Shown: positions 25,851 through 34,326 of the stretch, piece after piece
Position numbering within the stretch: position 1 is the stretch's first letter
Layout: each line of letters begins with the position of its first letter
Source: Anatilimnocola floriformis
GTDB lineage: Bacteria; Planctomycetota; Planctomycetia; Pirellulales; Pirellulaceae
Direction of reading: 5' to 3'
Assembly (NCBI RefSeq): GCF_024256385.1
Contig: NZ_JAMLFW010000001.1
Coordinates: 868,001-932,000 of the forward strand
DNA: 64,000 bases
Made by a program: the position numbers and the translations under genes
The notes under the pieces: model-generated
What the model saw: the letters and a program-made list of their open reading frames with translations, nothing else
What the model was told of the DNA's origin: nothing
The model's database searches: none

Positions 25851-27673
25851 TGGCCGCCTCCCGTGCCCGAGATGCCGCCTTGCTTCGATTGAGCTTTAAT
25901 CGCCGCAACTCGCGCTGCCATCACGGGCAACAACTCATCGCGATCGAGAAAGCCATCGCCATTCTTGTCGGCGCCGGCCAGGAAGGGACGCATCCGCTCA
26001 CTCACATTTTCGACTTCGCCCGCAGAGAGCTTGCCGTCTTTGTCTTGGTCCGATTCAAGAGTCCGTTCGAGCATGCTGGCGACAGTTGGTGCACCACCAC
26101 CGAACCCACCAGGGCCTTTCTTCTTGGACTCTCCATCGCCGCCGGGGCCTTTCGCATTCACTGGCGCCGCGGCAATTGCGACAACTTTGACCGGCGAAGC
26201 ATCGGGCAGATTTGGCAAGTCGAGTGCTGCTTCGCGGCGGGGATTCAGGACCACCGTATCGCTTACGGCCAGCCCCTTTTCGATCACGGCGACTTTGTCG
26301 TTCGTGGAACCGACCGTCACTTCGCGAGTCTCGAGCTTCTCACCGTTCTGCACGAGCACAAAGAAATGGCCTTTGTGATCGACCAGCGCCTGCACGGGAA
26401 CTTGGAGTGCATCGGGCCGGCGTTCAATGTGAATGCGGGCTTCGGCGTTCATGCCGGTGCGAAGGGCAGGGGGTGGACTCAAAATCTTGATGTATGCAGC
26501 GTATTTCTTCACGCTGCCGCTCGACCAACTGCTGGGCTCGGCGTATTGATTGACTTTGATGACTTCGCCCTGCATCAATTCATCCTTGAGCGCGTCGACG
26601 CGGATCGTCACCGGCAGGCCGGGCCGCACCTTGGTCACGCGGGCTTCATTGATGAGCGCTTTGACCTGCATGTTGTGCGGATCGGGCAACCGGATAATGG
26701 GCTGCTGTTCACGCACCATCGAGCCGGCTTCGACGACGAACTCTGCGCTGCTGCCGCTGCGGCCGCCGGAGTTATATTTGTTGGCATAAACCACTTGGCC
26801 AGGCTGCGTGGCTTTAATCACGCACTTTGCGATCTGTTCTTCAATGTCTTTGAGCTTATCTCGTTCCAACTGATTGCTGCTCTCTTCGGCTCGCACCTTG
26901 GCATCGGCAGTCGCAATGTCGCTGTCGAACTGCTTGAGCATCTTCTCGCGGGTGTATTTGCGGAGAACTTCGACCTTGGTCTGAGCCCCGTCGAGCTGAT
27001 TGCGGGCGTTATCGACGCCGTACTTGGCCCCTTCGAGTTGCAGTGGGCTGAGGATGCCTTTGCCGGCCAAGCGCTGAGCCGAGTCGAACGATAGTTGCGC
27101 GCTTCGCAAGTTCTGCTCGGCGACAAAGACCTCACCGAGGTACAGTTTCTCTTCCTGCTTGAACGTCCCTTCGAGATACTCTTTGCGCGAGATCAGGGCC
27201 GCGTCGAGCGTGTTCTTGGCTTGCACAACCAGAGCTTCGCTGGTGTTGACAACAATCTTTTGCTGCAGCCGTTCTTGTTCCAGCGCGCTTGAATCGAGGC
27301 GAACGAGCAGGTCACCTTCCTTGACTTGTGCCCCTTCGGGCATCACTTCGAGAATGGTGATGCCGCCGCCGTTGCGGCCTTTCACTTCGCAGCGGATTTC
27401 GATGTTGCTGCTGCTCTCGATTTCGCCCTGCTCGAGCACGACCGATTCGTAGGCCCCTTGCGAGACCTGCTTGACCATCGGGCCGGGGCCTTTGTCCTCT
27501 TTGCCGCGGAACATCGTCCAGTACACCGCGCCACCCACGCCCACGCCGATAACGACCAAGGCGAGGATCGTTACGATGGCATTGCCACGGCGGGAACGGC
27601 GGACGAGCAGGTCGCGCGTGCGACACTTCGCCGGAGCCAAAACGAAACCAACTGCTGGGAGAGTCATTTTCAT
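25847..27673 (-). CDS. Membrane fusion (HlyD/MacA-type) adaptor with C-terminal EF-hands
   Basis: The start at ATG 27673 is chosen; the ATG at 27667 is a close alternative, and codons to 27721 are not needed. 608 residues: a membrane segment near 35-55 (IVTILALVVIGVGVGGAVY), a barrel-sandwich region with a long coiled coil at about 130-270, and a beta-barrel and C-terminal part (PVQALVDHKGHFFVLVQ). The last 60 residues hold two EF-hand loops (DQDKDGKLSAGE and DKNGDGFLDRDE), unusual for this family. It should bridge the permease to an outer channel and might sense calcium. First gene of a three-gene operon. Confidence 0.9.
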   Translation of the reverse strand: MKMTLPAVGFVLAPAKCRTRDLLVRRSRRGNAIVTILALVVIGVGVGGAVYWTMFRGKEDKGPGPMVKQVSQGAYESVVLEQGEIESSSNIEIRCEVKGRNGGGITILEVMPEGAQVKEGDLLVRLDSSALEQERLQQKIVVNTSEALVVQAKNTLDAALISRKEYLEGTFKQEEKLYLGEVFVAEQNLRSAQLSFDSAQRLAGKGILSPLQLEGAKYGVDNARNQLDGAQTKVEVLRKYTREKMLKQFDSDIATADAKVRAEESSNQLERDKLKDIEEQIAKCVIKATQPGQVVYANKYNSGGRSGSSAEFVVEAGSMVREQQPIIRLPDPHNMQVKALINEARVTKVRPGLPVTIRVDALKDELMQGEVIKVNQYAEPSSWSSGSVKKYAAYIKILSPPPALRTGMNAEARIHIERRPDALQVPVQALVDHKGHFFVLVQNGEKLETREVTVGSTNDKVAVIEKGLAVSDTVVLNPRREAALDLPNLPDASPVKVVAIAAAPVNAKGPGGDGESKKKGPGGFGGGAPTVASMLERTLESDQDKDGKLSAGEVENVSERMRPFLAGADKNGDGFLDRDELLPVMAARVAAIKAQSKQGGISGTGGGQ

Positions 27674-28065
27674 ACGTGGGCCCTCATCCGAGGTTGTTTG
27701 GGGCCAATCTGGCGGCTGCAATGGCGGGAATCTAACCAGGCGTCCCAGTCAAAACCGGCGGTCAAAACGCCCACAAGGCAGGTCCCCTGATAGACCATCG
27801 AGTCTTCAGAGGATCCATCTGTATCGATTCTATACCGCCTCGCAACCGCTGTCACTCAGTTTTCGCGCCCAAATCCAGTCCAATCCTGCGTTTACGTGCG
27901 CGAGCCCGCAGCGGTTGCCGGCGACGATACTTCCTATTAAACCTGTTCGAACAGCATTTGTTTCGCATGCTGTCGATGATGTCACACCACCGCCCGGGAA
28001 TAATCCGCGGCCGCCGTGGCTCCCAGATCTAATCCTCCTCCGGCCCTCTCTTCAGGAGCCCTCAG
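27674..28065. other. Divergent intergenic region
   Basis: 392 bases between the adaptor gene and the DUF2330 gene. It must hold both promoters. No gene-like open frame, repeat or RNA gene was recognised. A CAGGAG site at about 28049-28054 serves the plus-strand gene. Confidence 0.5.
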
Positions 28066-29178
28066 ATGTCTCCGTTTTCTTTCCGGCGGTACTCGGCCGC
28101 CTGTTTGTTCCTGCTCGCCATGATCTATCCCGCCTGGGCCTGCTGCCCAGCGCCGCGCTACGGCAACTGGGCGGTCAACGCCGACCAGACCGTCATCATG
28201 CTCTGGGATCCTGTCGCCAAGATGCAGCACTTCATTCGCAAGGCGTCGTTCCAAGCCGATGACAAGGATTTTGGCTTTATCATTCCCAGTCCTGCCCAAC
28301 CCGAGCTGGCTGAGTCGGGCAACGCGGCCTTCGACGTGCTGAAGAATGCCACCAAGCCAGCCGAGATTCATCAGCCGCGCAATCAGGGCGGTGGAGGTTG
28401 CGGCTGCAGCAGTGACATGGCAAACGTCAAATTTGCCGCCAAGGCCACTGGCGAAGCTCGCGTGCTCGAGGAAAAGCTCGTCGCCGGTTTCAACGCCACC
28501 GTCCTCGAAGCCGACGACGCCGAAGCGCTCACCGCTTGGCTCAAGGACCACGACTACGCTTACTCACCTGCCGTGGCTGAATGGGCCAAGCCTTATATCG
28601 AAAAAGGTTGGAAGTTCACTGCGCTCAAGGTCGCTCCCGAAAAACCTGCAGAAGGCGCGCCGCCAGAATCGGCAGCTCTGAAGACCGTGAACGCCAGCGC
28701 CTTGCGCTTGTCGTTTGCCACCGACAAGCCTCTATTTCCCTACCGCGAACCCGACTACGAAAAAGTCGCCGGCGCAAACGCGGATCAAAAACAACAATTG
28801 ACGGCAGCGCAGCGTCTCTTGCGGATCTACTTCATTTCGAATGCCCGCTACCAGGGCGACCTCACCTTCGAACAGCCTTGGACAGGCAAAGTCGCTTGGT
28901 CGGGCAAAGTGGAATCAGCCCTCCGCACGCAGTTGCTCGCGGAATTGAATCTGCCGGAAACAACCGGCCCGGCCGAGTTTCATCTCACCGAATTCGAAGA
29001 CGCCTGGCCGTACAAAGTTGCACCGGCCGATGTCTACTTCGCAGAGGCGAAAACGCAGGACGATGTTCGTCGTCCGCCCGTTTATGTGAGCTACGAGCGC
29101 GGCGGCGATCTTTCGCTGGCCCTGCTCATTGCCGCGGCGTGTGGATTACTCGTGATTCGCCGCAAAAGTGGTGCATAA
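28066..29178 (+). CDS. DUF2330 domain-containing secreted protein
   Basis: 370 residues with a signal peptide (about 1-25, ending AWACC). The opening CCPAPRYGNWAVNADQTVIMLWD and the following LQ/F-rich region are the DUF2330 hallmark. A Gly/Cys cluster (NQGGGGCGCSSD) lies near residue 105, and a hydrophobic C-terminal stretch near 340-365 (LSLALLIAAACGLLVIRRK) is a membrane anchor with a positive tail. It is likely attached at the inner membrane with its body outside. The family has no known function. The start has a CAGGAG site 12 bases upstream. Confidence 0.85.
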   Translation: MSPFSFRRYSAACLFLLAMIYPAWACCPAPRYGNWAVNADQTVIMLWDPVAKMQHFIRKASFQADDKDFGFIIPSPAQPELAESGNAAFDVLKNATKPAEIHQPRNQGGGGCGCSSDMANVKFAAKATGEARVLEEKLVAGFNATVLEADDAEALTAWLKDHDYAYSPAVAEWAKPYIEKGWKFTALKVAPEKPAEGAPPESAALKTVNASALRLSFATDKPLFPYREPDYEKVAGANADQKQQLTAAQRLLRIYFISNARYQGDLTFEQPWTGKVAWSGKVESALRTQLLAELNLPETTGPAEFHLTEFEDAWPYKVAPADVYFAEAKTQDDVRRPPVYVSYERGGDLSLALLIAAACGLLVIRRKSGA

Positions 29179-29190
29179 CGCGAGCAGTGA

Positions 29191-30324
29191 CTAGTTCGGA
29201 TACTTCGCCCGCACCATCGCGCGATCGGCTGCCGAAAGCTTATCGAGCGGCATGGTCACGATCTTTCCATCAGGCCGTTGCAGCCTGACCTGCCCATTTT
29301 CGAGCGCGATGAATGTCGCTTCGAGTTTGTGCGCGCCCGTTGAATCCACCCATGTCCGCATGGTCTTCAAAGGATCTGCCGTGGCGGATACCGGTGGAGG
29401 AGTTGGCCTCGGCGGTTCCATGACCGGCGGAGGATTGAACGTCGGCGGCGAAATGGGAGGCGGCGTGAAGCTTGGTGGCGTGCGAGTCTCGGATCCAGCC
29501 GACAGGACTGCATCGGGCGACAACTCGGGGAAGAGCTTGACGTAAGCCTGGTCTTCGTCCGAAAGCGAGGACAGCGGAAATGAGTTCGACACATGATTTC
29601 CGCCTCCGCCACTCATCAAGCGGACGCCGCGGCCGAAGTTTCCATAGAGATATCCGCGAAAGATGACGTTACCTGACCGATCGCGCCAATTTCGAGTCAC
29701 GGTGTCTTGCGCAGGAACAGCACTGTTGAAGGGAGCCCTGAAATCTCCGCCTGGCTCGGCTGATCTCGGCGTGCTCGATTGCGCGACGGAGTTATTTCGA
29801 TATTTGGGGTCAGTGACCGACATCCGCCGCAAACGATCGACACCCACGAACTCATCATCTGAGTCGGAATAGTTGTCGTAATGCACCTTGGCCTGGGTAT
29901 CCGTCTTACTGATCACCGTAGCTGGATACCACGCGCCACCCCAAAGCACATGCACGCGCGCGTTGACATTCACTGCCGAGAGACTCGTAAACGACGTGCC
30001 CGGCTTCTTCGAAAACTCGCTGGGCGAACTACTGCTGCGCGGCGGCGATGGAATGGTGGCCGGAGGCATCGGCGGCCAGGCTGGCGGTTGCTGCTGGCGG
30101 GCCAGGTCTTCGCGCTGCATTTGTGCCGCCCGCTCGACGAGCGCACGGCGGTTCATTTCGTTCGAGTATCGCGAAAATAACGCCCCATAACCCATCGCGA
30201 GATAGCCGACCACGACAACCACGAGCTCTACCAGGCTCAGCGCGCAGACGCCCATCGTGACCAAAACCACGGTTCCACTAGAACCACCGGCAGCGGGTTG
30301 AGGAGCGTAACTCATGGCTCCCAT
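29191..30324 (-). CDS. Membrane protein with Tudor/Agenet-like and SHD1 domains
   Basis: 377 residues. One or two N-terminal membrane segments lie at about 18-50 (VVLVTMGVCALSLVELVVVV). A Pro/Ser-rich linker is followed by a Tudor/Agenet-like block near residues 118-165 (VHVLWGGAWYPATVI and HYDNYSDSDDEFV). The C-terminus is an SHD1 domain (about 315-375: RTWVDSTGAHKLEATFIAL, ending PLDKLSAADRAMV), a module first described in yeast Sla1. These modules bind peptides in eukaryotes; here the partner is unknown. An alternative start is ATG 30315. It converges with the DUF2330 gene. Confidence 0.75.
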   Translation of the reverse strand: MGAMSYAPQPAAGGSSGTVVLVTMGVCALSLVELVVVVVGYLAMGYGALFSRYSNEMNRRALVERAAQMQREDLARQQQPPAWPPMPPATIPSPPRSSSSPSEFSKKPGTSFTSLSAVNVNARVHVLWGGAWYPATVISKTDTQAKVHYDNYSDSDDEFVGVDRLRRMSVTDPKYRNNSVAQSSTPRSAEPGGDFRAPFNSAVPAQDTVTRNWRDRSGNVIFRGYLYGNFGRGVRLMSGGGGNHVSNSFPLSSLSDEDQAYVKLFPELSPDAVLSAGSETRTPPSFTPPPISPPTFNPPPVMEPPRPTPPPVSATADPLKTMRTWVDSTGAHKLEATFIALENGQVRLQRPDGKIVTMPLDKLSAADRAMVRAKYPN

Positions 30325-30427
30325 CTTATTCGGATTTGGCGTGAAACGTCAATTTTTCTGCGAACGCGGCGAGAGAACACTTATCTGAATTCCCCCGCCT
30401 CTCGTCTCTCGCCTCCCGCCCCCGAAT

Positions 30428-31642
30428 TTAGTACGTTCGCGGCGTCGTTCGGCCCTGTACCCGTCCCGGCAGACCTTGAATGCGCAAGAACCCTTCTGCA
30501 TCGGTTTGGTTGTACGAGCCGCCACCTTCCATCGTGGCGATACCTTCGTCGTACAGATTGTTCGGGCTGCTGCGTCCCGCAACTTGGATGTTCCCCTTGT
30601 AGAGGTTGAGCGTCACTTCGCCAGTCACGTGCTTTTGGGCGTCCTTGATGAAGGCGAGGAGCGCGTCCATCTTGGCGTGATACCAAAAGCCGTAGTACAC
30701 CATTTCGGCGACCTGCGGGGCGAGCGAATCGCGGAGGTGCATCAGGTCGCGGTCCATCGTGAGTTGTTCGATCACGCGATGGCCCGTGTAGAGAATCGTC
30801 ATGCCAGGAGCTTCGTACACGCCGCGGCTCTTCATACCGACGAAGCGGTTTTCGACCATGTCGATCTGACCGATGCCGTTGCGGCCGCCGATTTCGTTTA
30901 GCGTCTTCACGACTTGCAGCGGGCTGAGCGTCTTGCCGTTCACGCTGGTCGGCACACCCTTGTCGAAGGTGATTTTCACTTGCTCGACTTTGTCCGGCGC
31001 TTTTTGAGGCGTGATGCTCATGCCGAACTCGACGGTCTCGACGCCGTTGACGTTCAGGTCTTCGAGCTTGCCCGCTTCGTAGCTGATGTGCAGACAGTTC
31101 TCATCGCTGCTGTAAGGCTTGCTGACGCTGGCCTTCACCGGAATGTTGTGCTTCTCACAGTACGCGATCATTTCGGTCCGGCCGGGGAACGCTTTGCGGA
31201 ACTTCTCGATCCGCCAAGGGGCGATGATCTTCACTGCGGGATTGAGGGCTTCGGCTGCGAGTTGGAAACGGCACTGATCGTTCCCCTTGCCCGTTGCGCC
31301 GTGAGCATAGGCGTCGGCGCCGACTTCGCGGGCCACTTCGAGGCACACTTTGCTGATGAGCGGCCGAGCGATCGACGTGCCGAGCAGATACCAACCTTCG
31401 TATTTGGCTTGCCATTGCAGCACCGGAAACGCGAAGTCGCGGCAGAGTTCTTCCTGCACGTCGACGATGCGGCTGCTCTTCGCGCCGCAATCGAGGGCCT
31501 TCTTTTTGGTGGCCGCGCGGTCTTCGCAGGGCTGGCCAAGATCGACGTACACGGCATGCACGTCGTAGCCTTCTTCCATCAGCCAACCGAGAATGACCGA
31601 AGTATCGAGACCGCCGGAATAAGCCAACACGCAACTAGGCAT
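30428..31642 (-). CDS. argG: Argininosuccinate synthase
   Basis: 404 residues from ATG 31642; a TTG three codons upstream is unlikely. It joins citrulline and aspartate using ATP to give argininosuccinate in arginine synthesis. The N-terminal PP-loop is YSGGLDTSV (residues 8-16), followed by the citrulline/aspartate regions AHGATGKGNDQCRF near 115, and SDENCLHISYEAG near 175. Length is normal. No other arginine gene is nearby. It is well separated from its neighbours and probably monocistronic. Confidence 0.96.
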   Translation of the reverse strand: MPSCVLAYSGGLDTSVILGWLMEEGYDVHAVYVDLGQPCEDRAATKKKALDCGAKSSRIVDVQEELCRDFAFPVLQWQAKYEGWYLLGTSIARPLISKVCLEVAREVGADAYAHGATGKGNDQCRFQLAAEALNPAVKIIAPWRIEKFRKAFPGRTEMIAYCEKHNIPVKASVSKPYSSDENCLHISYEAGKLEDLNVNGVETVEFGMSITPQKAPDKVEQVKITFDKGVPTSVNGKTLSPLQVVKTLNEIGGRNGIGQIDMVENRFVGMKSRGVYEAPGMTILYTGHRVIEQLTMDRDLMHLRDSLAPQVAEMVYYGFWYHAKMDALLAFIKDAQKHVTGEVTLNLYKGNIQVAGRSSPNNLYDEGIATMEGGGSYNQTDAEGFLRIQGLPGRVQGRTTPRTY

Positions 31643-31731
31643 GACGAGCAACTCACATCAAGATTGGATTCAGGGAAGCCACGTATTTTCGTCACTCCGC
31701 GTACCCCTGACAAGGCCGTCATTGGCGTTAA

Positions 31732-32229
31732 TCAGTCCTCCAACTTCAGCTGCACCCCGATCGGCAGTTCGGTTTTCCGCTCGCTCCGGGATGCGTAGTA
31801 AATGAGGAACGGCGGCCAAAACACTTGCTTGAAGCGAAAAGTGCCAAAGTTGCCGTAGCTCGCGAACTCGGACAGCTTCACCTTCAATCGCTTGGCCCGC
31901 TCATATACCTTGCCGTACTCCCAACTCTCGAGCGCAGGATGGATGATCGCTGGGGGCGGCATTTCAAAAGCCTTCTTCGGCATTCTCACGGCACCATTAC
32001 GAGTGATCCGCGCAATCCCCTTGGCGGCAAGTAACCCAGCCGCCCAGAGCACTTGCAGACTATGTTCGTCGTCGTCGCTCAGGTGAAGATCATGCACAAA
32101 CAGGCCGTTGCCCATCGAATACAAATTCGAACTGACTTCCTCTATCGCAAAGGGGAATTTACTCAGGGGAGTGCTGCGTTTGAGCCGGCGGAGCTTCCGC
32201 CAAACCTCTTCGACAGACTTCGCTTTCAT
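31732..32229 (-). CDS. Protein of unknown function
   Basis: 165 residues from ATG 32229, with an AAGGTAGG site upstream; the frame runs to 32307 but the extension is not gene-like. The product is basic and cytosolic. It has conserved-looking blocks (SVEEVWRKLRRLKRST at 4-19, YSMGNGLFVHDLHLSDDDEH near 43, and FKQVFWPPFLIYYASRSE near 132) and no signal peptide. It may be a DNA- or RNA-binding protein given the Arg/Lys-rich helix, but no family was recognised. Confidence 0.6.
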   Translation of the reverse strand: MKAKSVEEVWRKLRRLKRSTPLSKFPFAIEEVSSNLYSMGNGLFVHDLHLSDDDEHSLQVLWAAGLLAAKGIARITRNGAVRMPKKAFEMPPPAIIHPALESWEYGKVYERAKRLKVKLSEFASYGNFGTFRFKQVFWPPFLIYYASRSERKTELPIGVQLKLED

Positions 32230-32330
32230 GATCCTACCTTGCATCGTTTCTAATCGTAGCGGCGCAGCACGACCGCTAATCTTCATTACCCATCGAATCG
32301 CAAGCAAGGCCGAGATAAACTCGCTGTTCT

Positions 32331-33143
32331 ATGAACCAAGACGAACTAAAACTGATGACGGCCCGGCTGCTGGCGGGGGAACTGGCTCACGAAGACTTCC
32401 TGGCCGGCATGTCGGCTGCACTCGAAGCTGCCGCCAATCCTCCGGCAGTGACACTCGATTTCGACCGCCAGCGCCGTTGCGGGTTTCCCGAGGTGGTCTA
32501 CGGCGAGGGCAAATCGGCCACGACCATCGCAGCCATCATCGACAAGCTGCTGGCGAGTGGGGTTCGCGCCTACGCCACGCGGATTTCGCCAGAGAAGGGA
32601 GAATTTCTGCTGAAGCATCTCTCCTCGCGAAATGACACCGCGCGCTACAACGAACTGGCTCAGGTTTTTCGGGCCGATCCGCCTTCGCTGAAAGCAGCCG
32701 AACCGAAAGGCAAAGTGGCAATCATCACGGCGGGCACTAGCGACTTGCCGGTCGCCGAGGAAGCTCGCGAAACGGTCGAATGGATGGGCGTCGGCTGCGT
32801 GATGATCCACGACGTCGGCGTCGCCGGTCCCCATCGCCTGCCACTGCGGCTGCCAGAGTTCATCGACAGCGACGCGGTCGTCTGCGTGGCCGGAATGGAA
32901 GCTGCGCTGCCGAGCATCGTCGGCGGCTATGTTCCCTGCCCGGTCATCGGCGTCCCCACCAGCGTCGGCTATGGCGCCAACTTCGGCGGGGTTGCGGCGC
33001 TGCTTTCGATGCTCAACAGCTGCGCGGCGAACGTGACGGTGGTGAATATCAACGCGGGATTTAAGGGTGGTTACCTGGCCGGATTGATTGCGAGCAGGGC
33101 AGGGGAGAAGCTTGCTGCTCGAGAAGCTGGTGACGATAATTGA
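32331..33143 (+). CDS. larB: Nickel pincer cofactor biosynthesis protein LarB
   Basis: 270 residues. The N-terminal part (about 1-120) is the LarB-specific region, ending near residue 105. The rest is a PurE-like carboxylase fold: VAIITAGTSDLPVAEEA near residue 127, VGVAGPHRL near 162, AGMEAALPSIVGG near 188 and GYGANFGGVAALLSMLNSC near 213. LarB carboxylates and hydrolyses nicotinate adenine dinucleotide in the first step toward the nickel-pincer cofactor of lactate racemase and related enzymes. No larC or larE is in the window. Confidence 0.93.
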   Translation: MNQDELKLMTARLLAGELAHEDFLAGMSAALEAAANPPAVTLDFDRQRRCGFPEVVYGEGKSATTIAAIIDKLLASGVRAYATRISPEKGEFLLKHLSSRNDTARYNELAQVFRADPPSLKAAEPKGKVAIITAGTSDLPVAEEARETVEWMGVGCVMIHDVGVAGPHRLPLRLPEFIDSDAVVCVAGMEAALPSIVGGYVPCPVIGVPTSVGYGANFGGVAALLSMLNSCAANVTVVNINAGFKGGYLAGLIASRAGEKLAAREAGDDN

Positions 33144-33172
33144 GTTGGAAACATTCATTTAGCGAGCACTTT

Positions 33173-33391
33173 ATGTCCACCGATTTTGCTTCCAGCTCTC
33201 TACCAGTCGACGTGAAGACCGCCGCTCACCAACTTATCGATTCGCTCCCTGCTGACGCGAATTGGGATGACGTGATCTATCACGCTTACGTGCGAAAGTG
33301 CATCGAAGCCGGGCTCGCTGACGCTGATGTTGGTCGCGGAAGAGACGTGAATGATGTGAGAAAAGAATTCGGGCTCGGCCCATGCGAGTAA
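33173..33391 (+). CDS. Putative type II antitoxin
   Basis: 72 residues from ATG 33173. The region DANWDDVIYHAYVRKCIEAG and the end (DVNDVRKEFGLG) match a common family of small antitoxins paired with ParE/RelE toxins. The N-terminal half (AHQLIDSLPAD) should form the DNA-binding dimer of the toxin-antitoxin autoregulator. Its last 10 bases overlap the start of the toxin remnant, as in active pairs. Here the toxin gene is broken, so this gene is an orphan. Confidence 0.65.
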   Translation: MSTDFASSSLPVDVKTAAHQLIDSLPADANWDDVIYHAYVRKCIEAGLADADVGRGRDVNDVRKEFGLGPCE

Positions 33392-33579
33392 TCTGGACTC
33401 CCGCTGCTAAACGCCAATTGGCGGAAATTCACAATGTTGCCGCCAATCTAGCTTCGGCAATGATGGCGATTTCACCGCCAGCCCTTCAGCCAACCCAGTC
33501 CATCCTCTGTACGCCCTTTCGGTCGGTACTCACAGCCAACCCAGCCGTCGTATTTCAGTTCGTCGAGCAGCTTGAATAA
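33382..33579 (+). pseudogene. Decayed ParE/RelE-type toxin
   Basis: The frame begins MRVIWTPAAKRQLAEIHN, the typical N-terminus of ParE toxins, then departs after about 18 residues. The remaining sequence (to 33579) is antisense to the isomerase gene at 33472-34245 and not toxin-like. The core of the toxin, with its C-terminal catalytic or gyrase-binding part, is gone. Probably a deletion joined the start of the toxin to the end of the neighbouring gene. Confidence 0.6.
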
Positions 33580-34245
33580 ATACTCGTAGCGAATCTCACC
33601 GACGTCGGGTTCGTGGCGTCCCGGCACTCCGGCGATCTGTACGTGGCCGATGCCCGCTTGGTATTTGCGAAAGTTCATCGCCAAATCGCCGTCGACGATT
33701 TGAGTGTGATAGACGTCGAAGAGGACTTTCAAGTTTTGCAGGCCCAGTTGCTCGCGAATTGCGTGGGCTTCGTGCTGCGAGTTGAGAAAGAAGCCAGGGA
33801 TGTCGCGCGGGTTGATCGGTTCGATGAGCAACGTCAAGCCGCGCTCGGCGAGCAACTTGGAGGCGACTTCCAGATTGCGCAGATAGACATCGAGATGACG
33901 GCTGCGCTCGGCGTCGGCAGGCAAAATTCCAGCGAGCACATGCATCCGCGGCGTGCCGAGAACCAGTGCGTACTCCATGGCCAACTGCACGCTGTCGCGA
34001 AACTCGGCTTCACGCCCGGGAAGCGACGCCAAGCCCCGCTCGCCAGCGGCAAAGTCACCCGGCGGCATGTTGAAGAGGACGCATTCCAGCGCCTGATCAT
34101 CCAGCCAACGCTTGATGTCTTGCGGCGCGTGATCGTAACCGAACTGAAACTCGACGGCTTGGAATCCCGCGCGGGCCGCGGCTGCGAACCGCTGAGGGAA
34201 CGGCACCTCGGTGAACATCAGACTCAAGTTGGCAGCAAATCGCAT
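33472..34245 (-). CDS. Hydroxypyruvate isomerase-like (Hyi/OtnI family)
   Basis: 257 residues. A TIM barrel of the Hyi family: the start MRFAANLSLMFTEVPF is typical, LLIEPINPRDIPG near residue 138 has a metal-ligand Glu, VLFDVYHTQI near 173 the Asp and His, HVQIAGVPGRHEPD near 200, and VGCEYRPKG near 237 the last Glu. It may interconvert hydroxypyruvate and tartronate semialdehyde or act on 2-oxo-tetronate; these cannot be told apart by sequence alone. Its 3' end lies where the toxin gene has been lost. Confidence 0.85.
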   Translation of the reverse strand: MRFAANLSLMFTEVPFPQRFAAAARAGFQAVEFQFGYDHAPQDIKRWLDDQALECVLFNMPPGDFAAGERGLASLPGREAEFRDSVQLAMEYALVLGTPRMHVLAGILPADAERSRHLDVYLRNLEVASKLLAERGLTLLIEPINPRDIPGFFLNSQHEAHAIREQLGLQNLKVLFDVYHTQIVDGDLAMNFRKYQAGIGHVQIAGVPGRHEPDVGEIRYEYLFKLLDELKYDGWVGCEYRPKGRTEDGLGWLKGWR

Positions 34246-34326
34246 ATCGGCAACGCAGGCAGGTGATCGCAGAATGAATAGCAGATCCAGATTCTACTGC
34301 ACCCGCAGCCAGCAAAGTGATGAGCC

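Noticed and set aside
25880-27094. Antisense open frame of 404 codons
   Set aside because: Antisense to the adaptor gene, no motif; common in GC-rich DNA.
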